Below, piece by piece: positions 14,302-22,202 of a stretch of DNA of 27,391 bases (position 1 is the stretch's first letter; the number at the start of each line of letters is the position of its first letter). Below the pieces are notes generated by a model, which did not search any database, had not been told where the DNA came from, and worked only from the letters and a program-made list of their open reading frames with translations. Where the stretch lies: positions 1-27,391 of IMG/VR virus record IMGVR_UViG_3300034159_000005; one strand, given 5' to 3'. Source of the DNA: a virus. A program made the position numbers and the translations under genes.

Positions 14302-17300
14302 ATGGCCGACGCTCGCGACCAACTGCCCTCCTATCAGAACACGTTCAATCGGGAGAAGGGCTTTCAGCGTCTCGCGTTCCACTATGATCGCTTCCTGACC
14401 GCGAACGAGATGAACGTGGTGCAGGACATCGACGGCGACCGCGTGAAGCAGATCGCCGACGCATTCTGGCGCGATGGCTCGCTCGTCAGCGGCGGTTCGA
14501 TCAATCTTGGTCCCATCGTCGATGCAACGGTCACCGCGAAGCTGGCTGCGGCGAAGGTCTACATTCGCGGCGCGGTGCATGACATCGAAGCTCGCGACCT
14601 TGTCGTTTCGGCCATCGGCACCGTCGTCATCGGAATCCGTCTGCGCACCTTCACCGTGAGCTACGAAGACGATTCGACCCTCCGAGGCATGGCTCCCGGC
14701 ACCCGTGCACAAGGCGAGCCCGGCGCGTCGGCTCTCGTCATGAAGGGGCGCTGGGGCTTTGAGGGCGATGGCGAAGAAGGCGACTTCTTCCCGATCCATA
14801 CGATCAAGGACGGCACGATCGAGACCCCCGGCGAGGCAGGCATCGACGACGCTTGGGCGCACTTGCTGGCGCGATATGACCGCGAGGCTCACGGCGGCTA
14901 CGTCGTGGAAGGCTTCAAGGTGCAGGCTCTCGGGCTCGACAACGGCAAGCAGGTTTTCACCGTCTCGGAAGGAACGATCAACGTCTACGGCTACAAGCGG
15001 ACGCGCCCCGCCTCGTATCGCCTGCGCGTGGATGAAGAGCCGGAAGTCATGCTGCTCGACGACGAGCCGCACGCCGTCAACGCTGGCCTTCAGACTATCG
15101 TCGTGCGCTTCGCGCCCATCGCCGAGATCGTCGAGGTTACGATCATCGCTGAGAAGACTGTGACGCTGACGCACGGTTCGTACACTGGCGTGTCCGACGC
15201 GCTGCCCGATCCGACCGTCCTCTCGATCCGCGAAGTCAAGCAGGGCGGCACCGTCTACGCGCCGACGACCAGCTACAAGCTGACCGGCGCATCGGTCGAT
15301 TGGTCGCCGGCCGGTCCCGAACTCGCGCCGGGCTCGACCTATCAGGTCACGTACCGCTACCTGACCAACGTCACCCCGACCAACATCCGGCGCGACCGCT
15401 TCGACATCACGGGCGCGGCCGACGACACGACTGCGTTTGTGAAGTACCGGACGAAGCTGCCGCGCTTCGATGCGGTTGTGGCCGACCAGAACGGCGCGAT
15501 CTCCTATCTGAAGGGTATCTCGTCCCTGTACGCACCGCAGGTCGTCGTTGTTCCGCCGACTTTGCATAAGCTGGCCGATGTAGAAAATCAGTGGGGTCTC
15601 GTCCCGAATGTGCGCCAGGTCGCGACCATTCGCATGCCTTTCAACGACCTCCGCAGCCTCGAAGGCATGGTCGGCGATCTTTACGCCCTCGTGGCCGAAG
15701 AGCGCCTTCAGCGTGACGTGGACCGCAAGGAGGTGACGGCAAAACGCGGCGTGTTCGTGGACCCGCTGCTCGACGACGACATGCGCGATCAGGGCATCGC
15801 GCAGTCCGGCTCGATCTTCAGCGGCAAGCTGTGGCTCCCCGTCGTGCCGACCGTCACGACCCTGCCGGTCGCCGCAACGACGCTGGATCACGTCAGCGAG
15901 AACATCTTCGAGCAGCGCCAGATCACGGGCGAAACCAAGATCAATCCCTATCAGGTTTTCGGTCCGCCCGCGACGGATGTCACGCTGAATCCGTCCGTCG
16001 ATCTTTGGACCGATACGCAGGACGTTTGGACCTCGATCAATACGTCTCGAACCGTGAAGGCATACTTCGGCACGCACGTCACCGGCACGTTCATGGGAAC
16101 GAGCCAAGATGTCGTGGATCGCATCACGTCGTCGAACACCGTCGCGCAGGAAACCATCCGCACGCGCTCGGTGACGTTCACCGTCAACAAGTGGGGCTAC
16201 AACGAGCTTCTGAAGTCGGTCAAGTTCGACGACATCGACGTGACCCCGGTCGAGCAGGTCCGCGCCGACGCGAACGGCACCCTCACGTCTTCCTTCAATA
16301 TCCCGGCCGGTGTTCCGGTTGGTGTGAAGCACGTCGCTTTCGAAGGCAGCGGCGGATCGAAGGCGAACGCTCTCTACACCGCCTACGGGTGGACGACGAC
16401 CGTGATGAACGAGCGCGCCGTCATCACGACCTACTGGTACGAGTCGGACCCGATTGCGCAGACCTATCGGTTGCCGCAGCCGCGGCAAGCCATCGGCGTG
16501 GACGTGAAATTCACGAAGGTCGGTGATCGCGACAAGCCGGTCCGGATTCAGCTTCGTGAAGTCGAGCTTGGAGTGCCGACCGAACGCGTCGTGGCCGAGT
16601 CGATCATCGACATGCGCAACGTCACCGTGATCGATCCCCTGTCAGTCGCGCCGCGCACCGAAGCCGATTGGACGGCAGCGAATTTCGATCGACCCGTCAC
16701 GCTCCGCGAAGACCGCAGCTACTCGATCACGGCGCTGACCGAAGACGGCACTCACTCGGTCGCAATCGCCGATCTCGGCGGCTTCGACCAGATCAACGGC
16801 TGGGTGACGAGCAACGCATTCAGCGGAGGCACTTTCCTCGACGGCTCCGACGCGCGTACTTGGGTTGCGAAGCCCGGCCGTTCGTTGACGTTCCGTCTGC
16901 GCGTTGCCAAGTATCCGCTCGCCACCCGCACTATTGAGGTCGGCGAGATCGCGGTCGTGAACTGCTCGGACCTGATGCCGCTGATTGTCTCCGAACGGCC
17001 CGAGAACACGGCCATCGAGGTCGAGTTCGAAGCCCCGAACGGCGCAAAGTACATCACCGGCCCGGCCGTCAACATCCAGCTTCCGTCTGCCATCACCGGG
17101 GCGCTGAAGGTTCGCATCCGCATGACCGGCTCCGCAACTCTGGCGCCGCTGATGTTGCCGTACATTCAGGTCGTGGCCGGCTCGATCCAGGCGGAGGGCG
17201 ACTACATCAGCCGGGCCTTCGACGCGGGCGCCGACTCCAAGGTGCGCCTGATTGTCGATGCGTACCTGCCCTCGACCGCGACCTTCGCCGCCAACATTCA

Positions 17301-17526
17301 GACCGCAGTCGGCGGCGACGGGTTGCCGATCTGGTCGGCGGAGAACGCGCTGACGCTGGAAAAGGCGACGCCGCTCGGCGACGGCTGGGAAGAGCGCCAG
17401 TACGTTCTCGACCACGTCGGCTCCGCAATCACGCGTGCGAAGGTCAAGCTCACTGGCGGCCCCGGCGCACGGCCCAACGTCAGCAATATCCGCTGCATGG
17501 CTGTCAAGTCCACCACGGGAGCGTAA
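14302..17526 (+). CDS. Large tail protein with N-terminal DUF4815
   Basis: A 1074-residue protein, the largest in the window. The first 350 residues match the DUF4815 pattern: DQLPSYQNTFNREKGFQRLAF, then FLTANEMNVVQDID, then a beta-rich body with VYIRGAVHDIEARDL and RLRTFTVSYEDDSTL. Further on is a QITGETKINPYQVFG ... DLWTDTQDVWTS region that recurs in such fibre proteins, then repeated beta-sandwich-like parts rich in Thr, Val and Asp. There is no membrane segment. It occupies the place of P2 H/G. I infer a baseplate-anchored fibre or side protein; enzymatic activity is not visible. Confidence 0.78.
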   Translation: MADARDQLPSYQNTFNREKGFQRLAFHYDRFLTANEMNVVQDIDGDRVKQIADAFWRDGSLVSGGSINLGPIVDATVTAKLAAAKVYIRGAVHDIEARDLVVSAIGTVVIGIRLRTFTVSYEDDSTLRGMAPGTRAQGEPGASALVMKGRWGFEGDGEEGDFFPIHTIKDGTIETPGEAGIDDAWAHLLARYDREAHGGYVVEGFKVQALGLDNGKQVFTVSEGTINVYGYKRTRPASYRLRVDEEPEVMLLDDEPHAVNAGLQTIVVRFAPIAEIVEVTIIAEKTVTLTHGSYTGVSDALPDPTVLSIREVKQGGTVYAPTTSYKLTGASVDWSPAGPELAPGSTYQVTYRYLTNVTPTNIRRDRFDITGAADDTTAFVKYRTKLPRFDAVVADQNGAISYLKGISSLYAPQVVVVPPTLHKLADVENQWGLVPNVRQVATIRMPFNDLRSLEGMVGDLYALVAEERLQRDVDRKEVTAKRGVFVDPLLDDDMRDQGIAQSGSIFSGKLWLPVVPTVTTLPVAATTLDHVSENIFEQRQITGETKINPYQVFGPPATDVTLNPSVDLWTDTQDVWTSINTSRTVKAYFGTHVTGTFMGTSQDVVDRITSSNTVAQETIRTRSVTFTVNKWGYNELLKSVKFDDIDVTPVEQVRADANGTLTSSFNIPAGVPVGVKHVAFEGSGGSKANALYTAYGWTTTVMNERAVITTYWYESDPIAQTYRLPQPRQAIGVDVKFTKVGDRDKPVRIQLREVELGVPTERVVAESIIDMRNVTVIDPLSVAPRTEADWTAANFDRPVTLREDRSYSITALTEDGTHSVAIADLGGFDQINGWVTSNAFSGGTFLDGSDARTWVAKPGRSLTFRLRVAKYPLATRTIEVGEIAVVNCSDLMPLIVSERPENTAIEVEFEAPNGAKYITGPAVNIQLPSAITGALKVRIRMTGSATLAPLMLPYIQVVAGSIQAEGDYISRAFDAGADSKVRLIVDAYLPSTATFAANIQTAVGGDGLPIWSAENALTLEKATPLGDGWEERQYVLDHVGSAITRAKVKLTGGPGARPNVSNIRCMAVKSTTGA

Positions 17527-17529
17527 GCA

Positions 17530-18684
17530 ATGACCGATCAATCCTTGCGCGGATTTCCGCTCCCGCATCCGGACAACATCGCCCGAGAAGACGCCGCTCG
17601 CATCCGTGATGCGATTGTGGGGATCGACGCGGCCCTGACCGATCTCGACGCAAAGGAAACCCCCGTCGCGACCGAAAGCGTCAGCGGTCGGGTGCGCCTC
17701 GCCACTGCGGAAGAGGCCACGGAAGGGACGGCGGACAGCGCTGTTCCCTCGGTCGAGCGCGTGATGACCATGATTGCGGAGAAGCTTGTTGCGATTGTCG
17801 GCAGCGACTCCGCGTTTTGGCGGGCGATCACTGACGCACTCGCGAGCAAACAACCGCTTGACGCCGATCTCACCGAAATCGCCAAGCTTCAAACTGCCGA
17901 GTTCGGCCGCCAGCTTTTGACGGCCACGAGCGCCGCAGCCGCACGGAGCTTGGTGCAGGCGCAGCAGGCCCTCGGCTACACCCCCCTCAACAAGGCGGGC
18001 GACACGACGACCGGCGCATTCGGAGTTACCGGAAACCTCGCAGTAACTGGAAATGCTAGCTTCGGCAATGCCTCGATCAGCACTGAAGGCAATCTCTATA
18101 TGCCGTGGTGCGCTGCGTATACGCACTCGAAGATCATCCACAACACTGCGCAGTGGTACACCACTGCGGAAGGTTGGGGACGGCTCATGTACGACTACGG
18201 TGGAACGTCGTGGTATCGCGGCGGCGCGAGCGCCGGTTGGAGTCACGGATTCCAAATCCAAGAAGGCACGACCCGATGGCTCATGAACGGCAATGGTGAC
18301 TTCTACTCGCAGGGCAATATCGTTGCGTACTGGTCTGACGCGCGCCTGAAGGAAGGCATCGAGACCGTCGATCCTAACGAGGGCTTGGATCGCGTGATGC
18401 GCTACCGAGTTGTCGATTATTCGTGGAACGAAAAAGGGCGAGAACTGAACAGCCGGCCTGAAGGCGCTCGCGAGCGCGGTTTGATCGCGCAGGAAGCGCG
18501 GGCCGTCAACGTCGAGACGGTTTGCGACAACATCCTTGGTTCTGACGAGGATGGTGCCCCCTATCTTTCGCTGAAGGAAGAGAAGATCATCTTCGATCTG
18601 ATTGGAGCAATTCAGGCGCAACAAAACGCCATCAATGATCTGCGTTCCCAGCTTGCGGGGGGCCGACATGGCAATGCAGGGTAG
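17530..18684 (+). CDS. Tail fibre with C-terminal S74 self-cleaving chaperone
   Basis: A 384-residue protein. The N-terminus starts with FPLPHPDNIAREDAARIRDAI and contains a fibre-type RVRLATAEEATEGTADSAVPS repeat, then DAD-LTEIAKLQ and YTPLNKAGDTTTGAFGVTG units typical of trimeric fibres. A Gly/Trp/Tyr-rich head follows. Ser269-Asp270 begin SDARLKEGIETVD, the S74 peptidase motif; in this family the C-terminal domain (here about 115 residues) assists trimer folding and cuts itself off. The ending (IIFDLIGAIQAQQNAINDLRSQL) is the usual helix. The receptor-binding part is likely the region just before Ser269. Confidence 0.85.
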   Translation: MTDQSLRGFPLPHPDNIAREDAARIRDAIVGIDAALTDLDAKETPVATESVSGRVRLATAEEATEGTADSAVPSVERVMTMIAEKLVAIVGSDSAFWRAITDALASKQPLDADLTEIAKLQTAEFGRQLLTATSAAAARSLVQAQQALGYTPLNKAGDTTTGAFGVTGNLAVTGNASFGNASISTEGNLYMPWCAAYTHSKIIHNTAQWYTTAEGWGRLMYDYGGTSWYRGGASAGWSHGFQIQEGTTRWLMNGNGDFYSQGNIVAYWSDARLKEGIETVDPNEGLDRVMRYRVVDYSWNEKGRELNSRPEGARERGLIAQEARAVNVETVCDNILGSDEDGAPYLSLKEEKIIFDLIGAIQAQQNAINDLRSQLAGGRHGNAG

Positions 18685-19060
18685 CGGCCAGATCACGTTT
18701 CAAGACATCATTGCGACGTTCGGTGGTGCAGGCGCGGACAGGCCGATCAGTGCGTACTATCGCGGCGGCGCTTACGTTCCGGTGAACGTCAATTTCCCCT
18801 ATCAGTACGTGAACGTGTGGTACTGCGACGTGCAGGGGGGTGGGATCGGCGGCATTGTCGGGGGGGGCGCGCCCGGCGGCTATTATTCTTGGAGCGATCT
18901 CGGGAACGGCTATCTTCGGTATTACTACACGTCCAATTCGGAGAACCGTTGCTCACCCTATTCGACGGCATGGGCCGACAACTGGCAGCCGCGCAATACG
19001 ATGGTCCCGACCGGCGGACAGATCGCCTTCAGCAACTTTTACGGCAGTCACGACTACTAA
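18668..19060 (+). CDS. Small tail-tip/adhesin-type protein with poly-Gly loop
   Basis: A 130-residue protein. It begins MAMQGSGQITFQDIIATFGG, continues ISAYYRGGAYVP, and ends PTGGQIAFSNFYGSHDY. This pattern (x-ISLxDIxxEFG ... YYRGG ... G-x-ISFSxFYG) is shared by short structural proteins found next to tail fibres in many phages. Between these parts lies a Gly-, Tyr- and Trp-rich insert encoded by G runs. It overlaps the S74 fibre gene by 17 bases, so production is probably coupled. A role at the fibre tip is inference from location and composition. A longer frame from 18602 has no good start. Confidence 0.65.
   Translation: MAMQGSGQITFQDIIATFGGAGADRPISAYYRGGAYVPVNVNFPYQYVNVWYCDVQGGGIGGIVGGGAPGGYYSWSDLGNGYLRYYYTSNSENRCSPYSTAWADNWQPRNTMVPTGGQIAFSNFYGSHDY
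18835..18867 (+). repeat. Poly-G tracts (G6 and G8) in the tail-tip gene
   Basis: A run of six G (18835-18840), TGGG, and a run of eight G (18860-18867) encode Gly-rich loops. Runs of this length in a receptor-binding gene could slip during replication and switch the frame, but no evidence of variation can be seen in a single sequence. Confidence 0.4.
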
Positions 19061-19072
19061 GGAGAGATCAGA

Positions 19073-19699
19073 ATGTATATCGAAGGCGCGACGCGATCCG
19101 GGCAAACGCTCTATGCGACGCTGGCAATCGAGAATCCGTCAAACCCCGATACGCCTTACCGGACTCCGTTCATGATGGCGCTTTCGGGAACGGCGAAGTT
19201 GCCGGTCCGGGGAGACACCACGCAGGGCGACCTTGTCCTCGATTGGTTTGACGGCTTGCCCGAAGACCGCAAGGCTGCGTTTCTCTTCGATCCTGTGGAG
19301 GGTTCGACGCCGACGCCGAGCGTAAGCCTGCCGGACTACACGATGCGAGTGCGGGACATTCTGATCGATGCCGGCTTCGTGTTCGAGGGGGTCACCTACC
19401 AGAGCCGGGCGACCGACCGCGAGAACATCATGGGCGCGGCGCTGATGGCGTCGCTGGCGATCACCGACGGTGCGCAGCCCGGCGACTACCGATGGTCCGC
19501 CCCTGCGGCTGATTTCGAGTGGATCGCGCTCGACAACAGCAAAGTGAAGATGGACGCTCAGACCGTACTCAAACTCGGCATGGCGCAGGCCGCGCGAAAG
19601 CAGCAGTTGATCTTCGCGGCGCGCGCGATCAAGGACCAGATCGACACCGGGAATATCACCACTGTTGCGGAGATCGACGCGGCGTTCGCAGCGATCTAA
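19073..19699 (+). CDS. DUF4376-containing tail fibre-associated protein
   Basis: A 208-residue protein. Residues about 105-205 match the DUF4376 pattern: FEGVTYQSRATDRENIMGAALMASLAI, then GDYRWSAPAADFEWIALDNSKVKMDAQTVLKLG, then a helical end. In other phages this domain is found in proteins encoded beside fibres, often in place of or fused to fibre assembly chaperones. The N-terminal 100 residues, with SGQTLYATLAIENP, are not recognised. A strong AAGGAG (19059-19064) overlaps the previous stop, 8 bases before the ATG. The following 81-base gap holds motif copy 4 and the sheath hairpin, so this gene appears to end a transcriptional or translational unit. Confidence 0.72.
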   Translation: MYIEGATRSGQTLYATLAIENPSNPDTPYRTPFMMALSGTAKLPVRGDTTQGDLVLDWFDGLPEDRKAAFLFDPVEGSTPTPSVSLPDYTMRVRDILIDAGFVFEGVTYQSRATDRENIMGAALMASLAITDGAQPGDYRWSAPAADFEWIALDNSKVKMDAQTVLKLGMAQAARKQQLIFAARAIKDQIDTGNITTVAEIDAAFAAI

Positions 19700-19703
19700 G
19701 AGA

Positions 19704-19716
19704 TACCGAAACGGTC
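19704..19716 (+). promoter_or_regulatory. Recurrent intergenic dyad motif, copy 4
   Basis: Reads TACCGAAACGGTC, with ACCG and CGGT around AAA as a perfect 4+3+4 dyad, followed by CCGAC. It starts 4 bases after a stop codon and lies 64 bases before the sheath ATG, upstream of the sheath leader hairpin. Confidence 0.65.
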
Positions 19717-19742
19717 CCGACACGTAGTTCGACGGTCAATAG

Positions 19743-19778
19743 GTTTCTCTCAATCCCAAATCGAGGATTGAGAGAAAC
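19743..19778 (+). promoter_or_regulatory. Perfect 14-bp hairpin over the sheath ribosome binding site
   Basis: The arms GTTTCTCTCAATCC (19743-19756) and GGATTGAGAGAAAC (19765-19778) are exact reverse complements around the 8-base loop CAAATCGA. The stem ends two bases before the sheath ATG at 19781. Its right arm contains the purine-rich GAGAG that would serve as Shine-Dalgarno, so folding would hide the start. No T run follows, which argues against a Rho-independent terminator. A translational switch, an mRNA-stabilising 5' hairpin or a cleavage site are all possible. Confidence 0.65.
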
Positions 19779-19780
19779 AA

Positions 19781-21193
19781 ATGTCCCTGACCGATTTCCT
19801 TCACGGCGTCGAGACTGTCGTCGTCGACCGTGGCCCCCGGCCCATTCAGACCGTTCGATCGTCCGTCATTGGCCTGATCGGCACTGCGGACGAGGCTGAC
19901 GCCGTCGCGTTCCCCTACGACAAATGCGTTCTCGTCAACCGCCGTCAGGCGGCGGCGCTGACCGGGTCGACCGGCAGCTTGCCCAAGGCGATCGACGCAA
20001 TCTTCGACCAGGGCGGCGCGGTCGTCGTGGTAGTTCGCGTGCCCGAACTCGCCGACGAAAACGAGCAGATGAGCCGCATCATCGGCGGCGTCGACGCCGC
20101 GACCGGCGAGTTCACCGGCATTCACGCCTTCCGCTCGGCTGAGACCGAGTGCGGCGTCTCTCCGATGATCCTGATCGCTCCCGGCTTCACCCATCAGCGA
20201 CCGATCGGCGTGATCGATCACCGCGTCACCAATCAGGGTACGGCCGACTACACGACCGCGACTGTCGAGTTCTCGGGTGGCGGCGAAGGCGCAGTTCTGC
20301 CGGTGGCTACCGTGATCCGGGTGAATGGCAAGGTCACCGGCTTGGAGTTCTCGTCTATCGGCTACGGCATCACCGCGCCCATCACCGCCACCATCCACGG
20401 CGACGGTGCGGGCGCGACCGTCACCGTCACGACCGGCCCCTCCGCCAACCCGGTAGTCGGCGAGATGAAGTCGCTGGCGGATGGTCTGAAGGCGCACATC
20501 ATCGCTGATGGTCCCTCGACCACCGACGCTGCCGCGTTCGCCTACCGCAACGACCATGGCACGCGCCGTGTCTATGTCGTCGATCCGACCGTATCTGGCT
20601 GGTCGGTGAAGTCCTCGACCTATTCGCTCGAACGCGGCTCGGCGCGCGTCGCCGGCCTGATCTCCCGTGTCGACAACGAGTACGGCTTTTGGGAGTCGCC
20701 CTCGAACAAGGAGGTGTATGGCATCGGTGGCCTCGGCCGGCCGATCGACTACGCATACGGCGACAAGAACAGCCGCGCGAACATCCTCAACGAAAACCAG
20801 ATCGCTACGTTCATCCGCGACGACGGCTGGTATCTGTGGGGCAACCGCACCTGCTCGGCTGACGAGAAATTCGCCTTTCTCTGCGTGTCGCGCACCTCCG
20901 ACATGATCGACATCTCCATCGCCAAGGCGCACCGCTGGGCTGTGGACCGCTCGATCACGAAGAACTACTTCGACGACGTGACCGCGTCTGTTCGCGCCTA
21001 CCTGCGGCAACTGAAGACGCGCGGCGCCATCCTCGGCGGTGACTGCTGGGTCGACCCCGAGTTCAACACCGAAGCCGACATCACGAAGGGGAACGCGACG
21101 TTCTCCTACGACTTCACTCCGCCGTATCCGGCCGAGCGCGTGACCTTCAGGTCGCATCTCGTTTCCGACTACATCCGCAACCTCTTCGCATAA
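19781..21193 (+). CDS. Contractile tail sheath protein, P2 FI-like
   Basis: A 470-residue protein. It has the family's early TVRSSVIGLIGTADEAD, FDQGGAVVVVVRVPE, the VYVVDPTV...SPSNKEVYGIGGLGRPIDYAY region and the conserved C-terminal ENQIATFIRDDGWYLWGNRTCSADEKFAFLCVSRTSDMID and LRQLKTRGAILGGDCWVDPE. P2 FI is 396 residues; the extra length is a beta-rich insert at about residues 145-220 with GGGEGAVLPVATV. Sheath subunits surround the tube and contract on infection. Translation is probably governed by the hairpin just upstream. The next gene follows after 11 bases. Confidence 0.93.
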   Translation: MSLTDFLHGVETVVVDRGPRPIQTVRSSVIGLIGTADEADAVAFPYDKCVLVNRRQAAALTGSTGSLPKAIDAIFDQGGAVVVVVRVPELADENEQMSRIIGGVDAATGEFTGIHAFRSAETECGVSPMILIAPGFTHQRPIGVIDHRVTNQGTADYTTATVEFSGGGEGAVLPVATVIRVNGKVTGLEFSSIGYGITAPITATIHGDGAGATVTVTTGPSANPVVGEMKSLADGLKAHIIADGPSTTDAAAFAYRNDHGTRRVYVVDPTVSGWSVKSSTYSLERGSARVAGLISRVDNEYGFWESPSNKEVYGIGGLGRPIDYAYGDKNSRANILNENQIATFIRDDGWYLWGNRTCSADEKFAFLCVSRTSDMIDISIAKAHRWAVDRSITKNYFDDVTASVRAYLRQLKTRGAILGGDCWVDPEFNTEADITKGNATFSYDFTPPYPAERVTFRSHLVSDYIRNLFA

Positions 21194-21204
21194 CGGGGAA
21201 GACC

Positions 21205-21696
21205 ATGCTTCCGCGCGTACTTCGCAACTTCAATACCTTCGTGAATGGGTTCGGCTACGCCGGAATCATTTCAGAAGCCGAGCTTCCCGAAGTGGCCCTC
21301 AAGACGGAAGAGCATCGTGGCGGCGGCTCCGATACTCCCGTCGAGTTGGACATGGGTACGGAGCTGATGACGGCCAAGATCACGGCGGCGGAATACAACA
21401 CGACGCTGATGAGTCTGGTCGGAACCGTCGCCCGCGTGCAGCTTCGCGGCGCTCTCGTTCGCGATAGCGAGGCCGCCGTTCCGATGACCGTTGAGATGCA
21501 CGGCCTGTTCAAGAAGAGCGCGCTCGGCAACTGGAAGGCTGGCGATCTCTCGACGAACGAACTCGAAGTGTCGCTCCGCTACATCAAGATCACCATCGCC
21601 GACGCGGTTATCACCGAGATCGATGCCGAGAACACCGTCCGCATCATGGGCGGCGTGGATCAGCTTTCGTCGATCCGGGCCGCGATGGGCATGTAA
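21205..21696 (+). CDS. Major tail tube protein, P2 FII-like
   Basis: A 163-residue protein, close to P2 FII (172). Family features are MLPRVLRNFNTFVNGFGYAG, then EVALKTEEHRGGGSDTPVELDMG, then VARVQLRGALVRDSEAAVPMTVEMHGLFK, then ELEVSLRYIKITIADAVITEIDAEN. Hexamers stack to form the inner tube through which DNA passes. GGGGAAG precedes the ATG. Its stop is followed by a 62-base gap with a degenerate copy of the recurrent dyad motif. Confidence 0.92.
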   Translation: MLPRVLRNFNTFVNGFGYAGIISEAELPEVALKTEEHRGGGSDTPVELDMGTELMTAKITAAEYNTTLMSLVGTVARVQLRGALVRDSEAAVPMTVEMHGLFKKSALGNWKAGDLSTNELEVSLRYIKITIADAVITEIDAENTVRIMGGVDQLSSIRAAMGM

Positions 21697-21713
21697 CGCC
21701 CCTCGCCGCTCGC

Positions 21714-21733
21714 AATCGCAAGCGCTCTCTCAC
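21714..21733 (+). promoter_or_regulatory. Degenerate copy of the recurrent intergenic motif
   Basis: AATCGCAAGCGCTCTCTCAC aligns with copy 3 (ATCGAAGCGGTCTGTCAC) if one base is inserted in the loop; ATCG, AAGCG, TCT and TCAC match. It lies in the tube-to-chaperone gap, 25 bases before the GTG start. It could be a decayed or variant copy, or chance. Confidence 0.3.
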
Positions 21734-21758
21734 CATCACAATCATTAGGAGCTTCAAC

Positions 21759-22043
21759 GTGGATACCATTGCTGATTTCGATCGTCGCACGAAGGCGGAT
21801 GTCGAACTGGACTATCCGGTCACCGTGAGCGCGGTCGAATACACCAAGCTGACGATGCGCCGGCCGAAGACCAAGGACTCGCTGAAGGCTGCGAAGGCGC
21901 GCGGCACCGAGGCCGAGAAGGGCATCTTGCTCTTGGCGGACCTCTGCGACGTTGCGCCCGACGTGATCGGCGAACTCGATGAGATCGATGCGAAGAAGCT
22001 CGGCGCCCAACTCGATGCTTTTCGTGGGGGTCAGTCGGACTAA
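21759..22043 (+). CDS. Tail assembly chaperone, P2 gpE-like
   Basis: A 94-residue protein (P2 gpE is 91). It starts at GTG with AGGAG at 21747-21751. Typical pieces are the N-terminal VELDYPVTVSAVEYTKLTMRRPKTKD, then KGILLLADLCDVAPDVIGELDEIDAKKLGAQLDAF. In P2 gpE and its frameshift form E+E' coat the tape measure during tail assembly. It sits between tube and tape measure, as in P2. The reading frame is left near the 3' end in the extended form (next entry). Confidence 0.82.
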   Translation: MDTIADFDRRTKADVELDYPVTVSAVEYTKLTMRRPKTKDSLKAAKARGTEAEKGILLLADLCDVAPDVIGELDEIDAKKLGAQLDAFRGGQSD

Positions 22044-22201
22044 CCGATCTCCGGAAGGCCGCACTGACCCTAATGCGTTTCTCGGAGGGAGGCATCTCTC
22101 TCTCCGAGATCGAAGAGATGGACTTCGATGATTTCATGGGGTGGCTCGGAGACGCAAGCGCGCTCCAAGCTGACATCAATAAGGCGATGAAGGGCAAGTA
22201 A
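22022..22201 (+). CDS. gpE' extension reached by -1 frameshift from the chaperone gene
   Basis: The -1 frame relative to gpE is open from 21983 to a TAA at 22199-22201 and encodes LTDLRKAALTLMRFSEGG, ISLSEIEEMDFDDFMGWLGD and a short helical tail. DFDDFMGWL resembles the hydrophobic-acidic motif of E'-type segments. There is no good independent start (ATG at 22073 lacks a ribosome site). Slip points could be TTTT at 22019-22022 or GGGGG at 22026-22030; neither is a classical X-XXY-YYZ heptamer in this frame. Either gives a 147-residue fusion, close to the 142 of P2 E+E'. The segment fills the otherwise empty gap before the tape measure gene. Confidence 0.7.
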   Translation, partial: SWGSVGLTDLRKAALTLMRFSEGGISLSEIEEMDFDDFMGWLGDASALQADINKAMKGK

Positions 22202-22202
22202 T

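Noticed and set aside
13582-16488. 968-residue open frame on the minus strand
   Set aside because: It runs antisense to the gpI end, the 13603 gene and the DUF4815 gene, is rich in Arg, Asp, His and Val as GC-rich shadow frames are, shows no domain, and lacks a ribosome site. Similar long minus frames at 6483-7940, 16642-18696 and 19736-21157 are rejected for the same reason.
19743-19780. Sheath leader hairpin as a Rho-independent terminator
   Set aside because: No T run follows the stem, and the stem ends two bases before a start codon, so transcription must continue through it.
22073-22201. Separate small gene starting at ATG 22073 (E' as a stand-alone protein)
   Set aside because: The nearest purine-rich stretch is about 15 bases upstream, too far, and the E' segment extends in frame upstream of this ATG, which fits a frameshift better.
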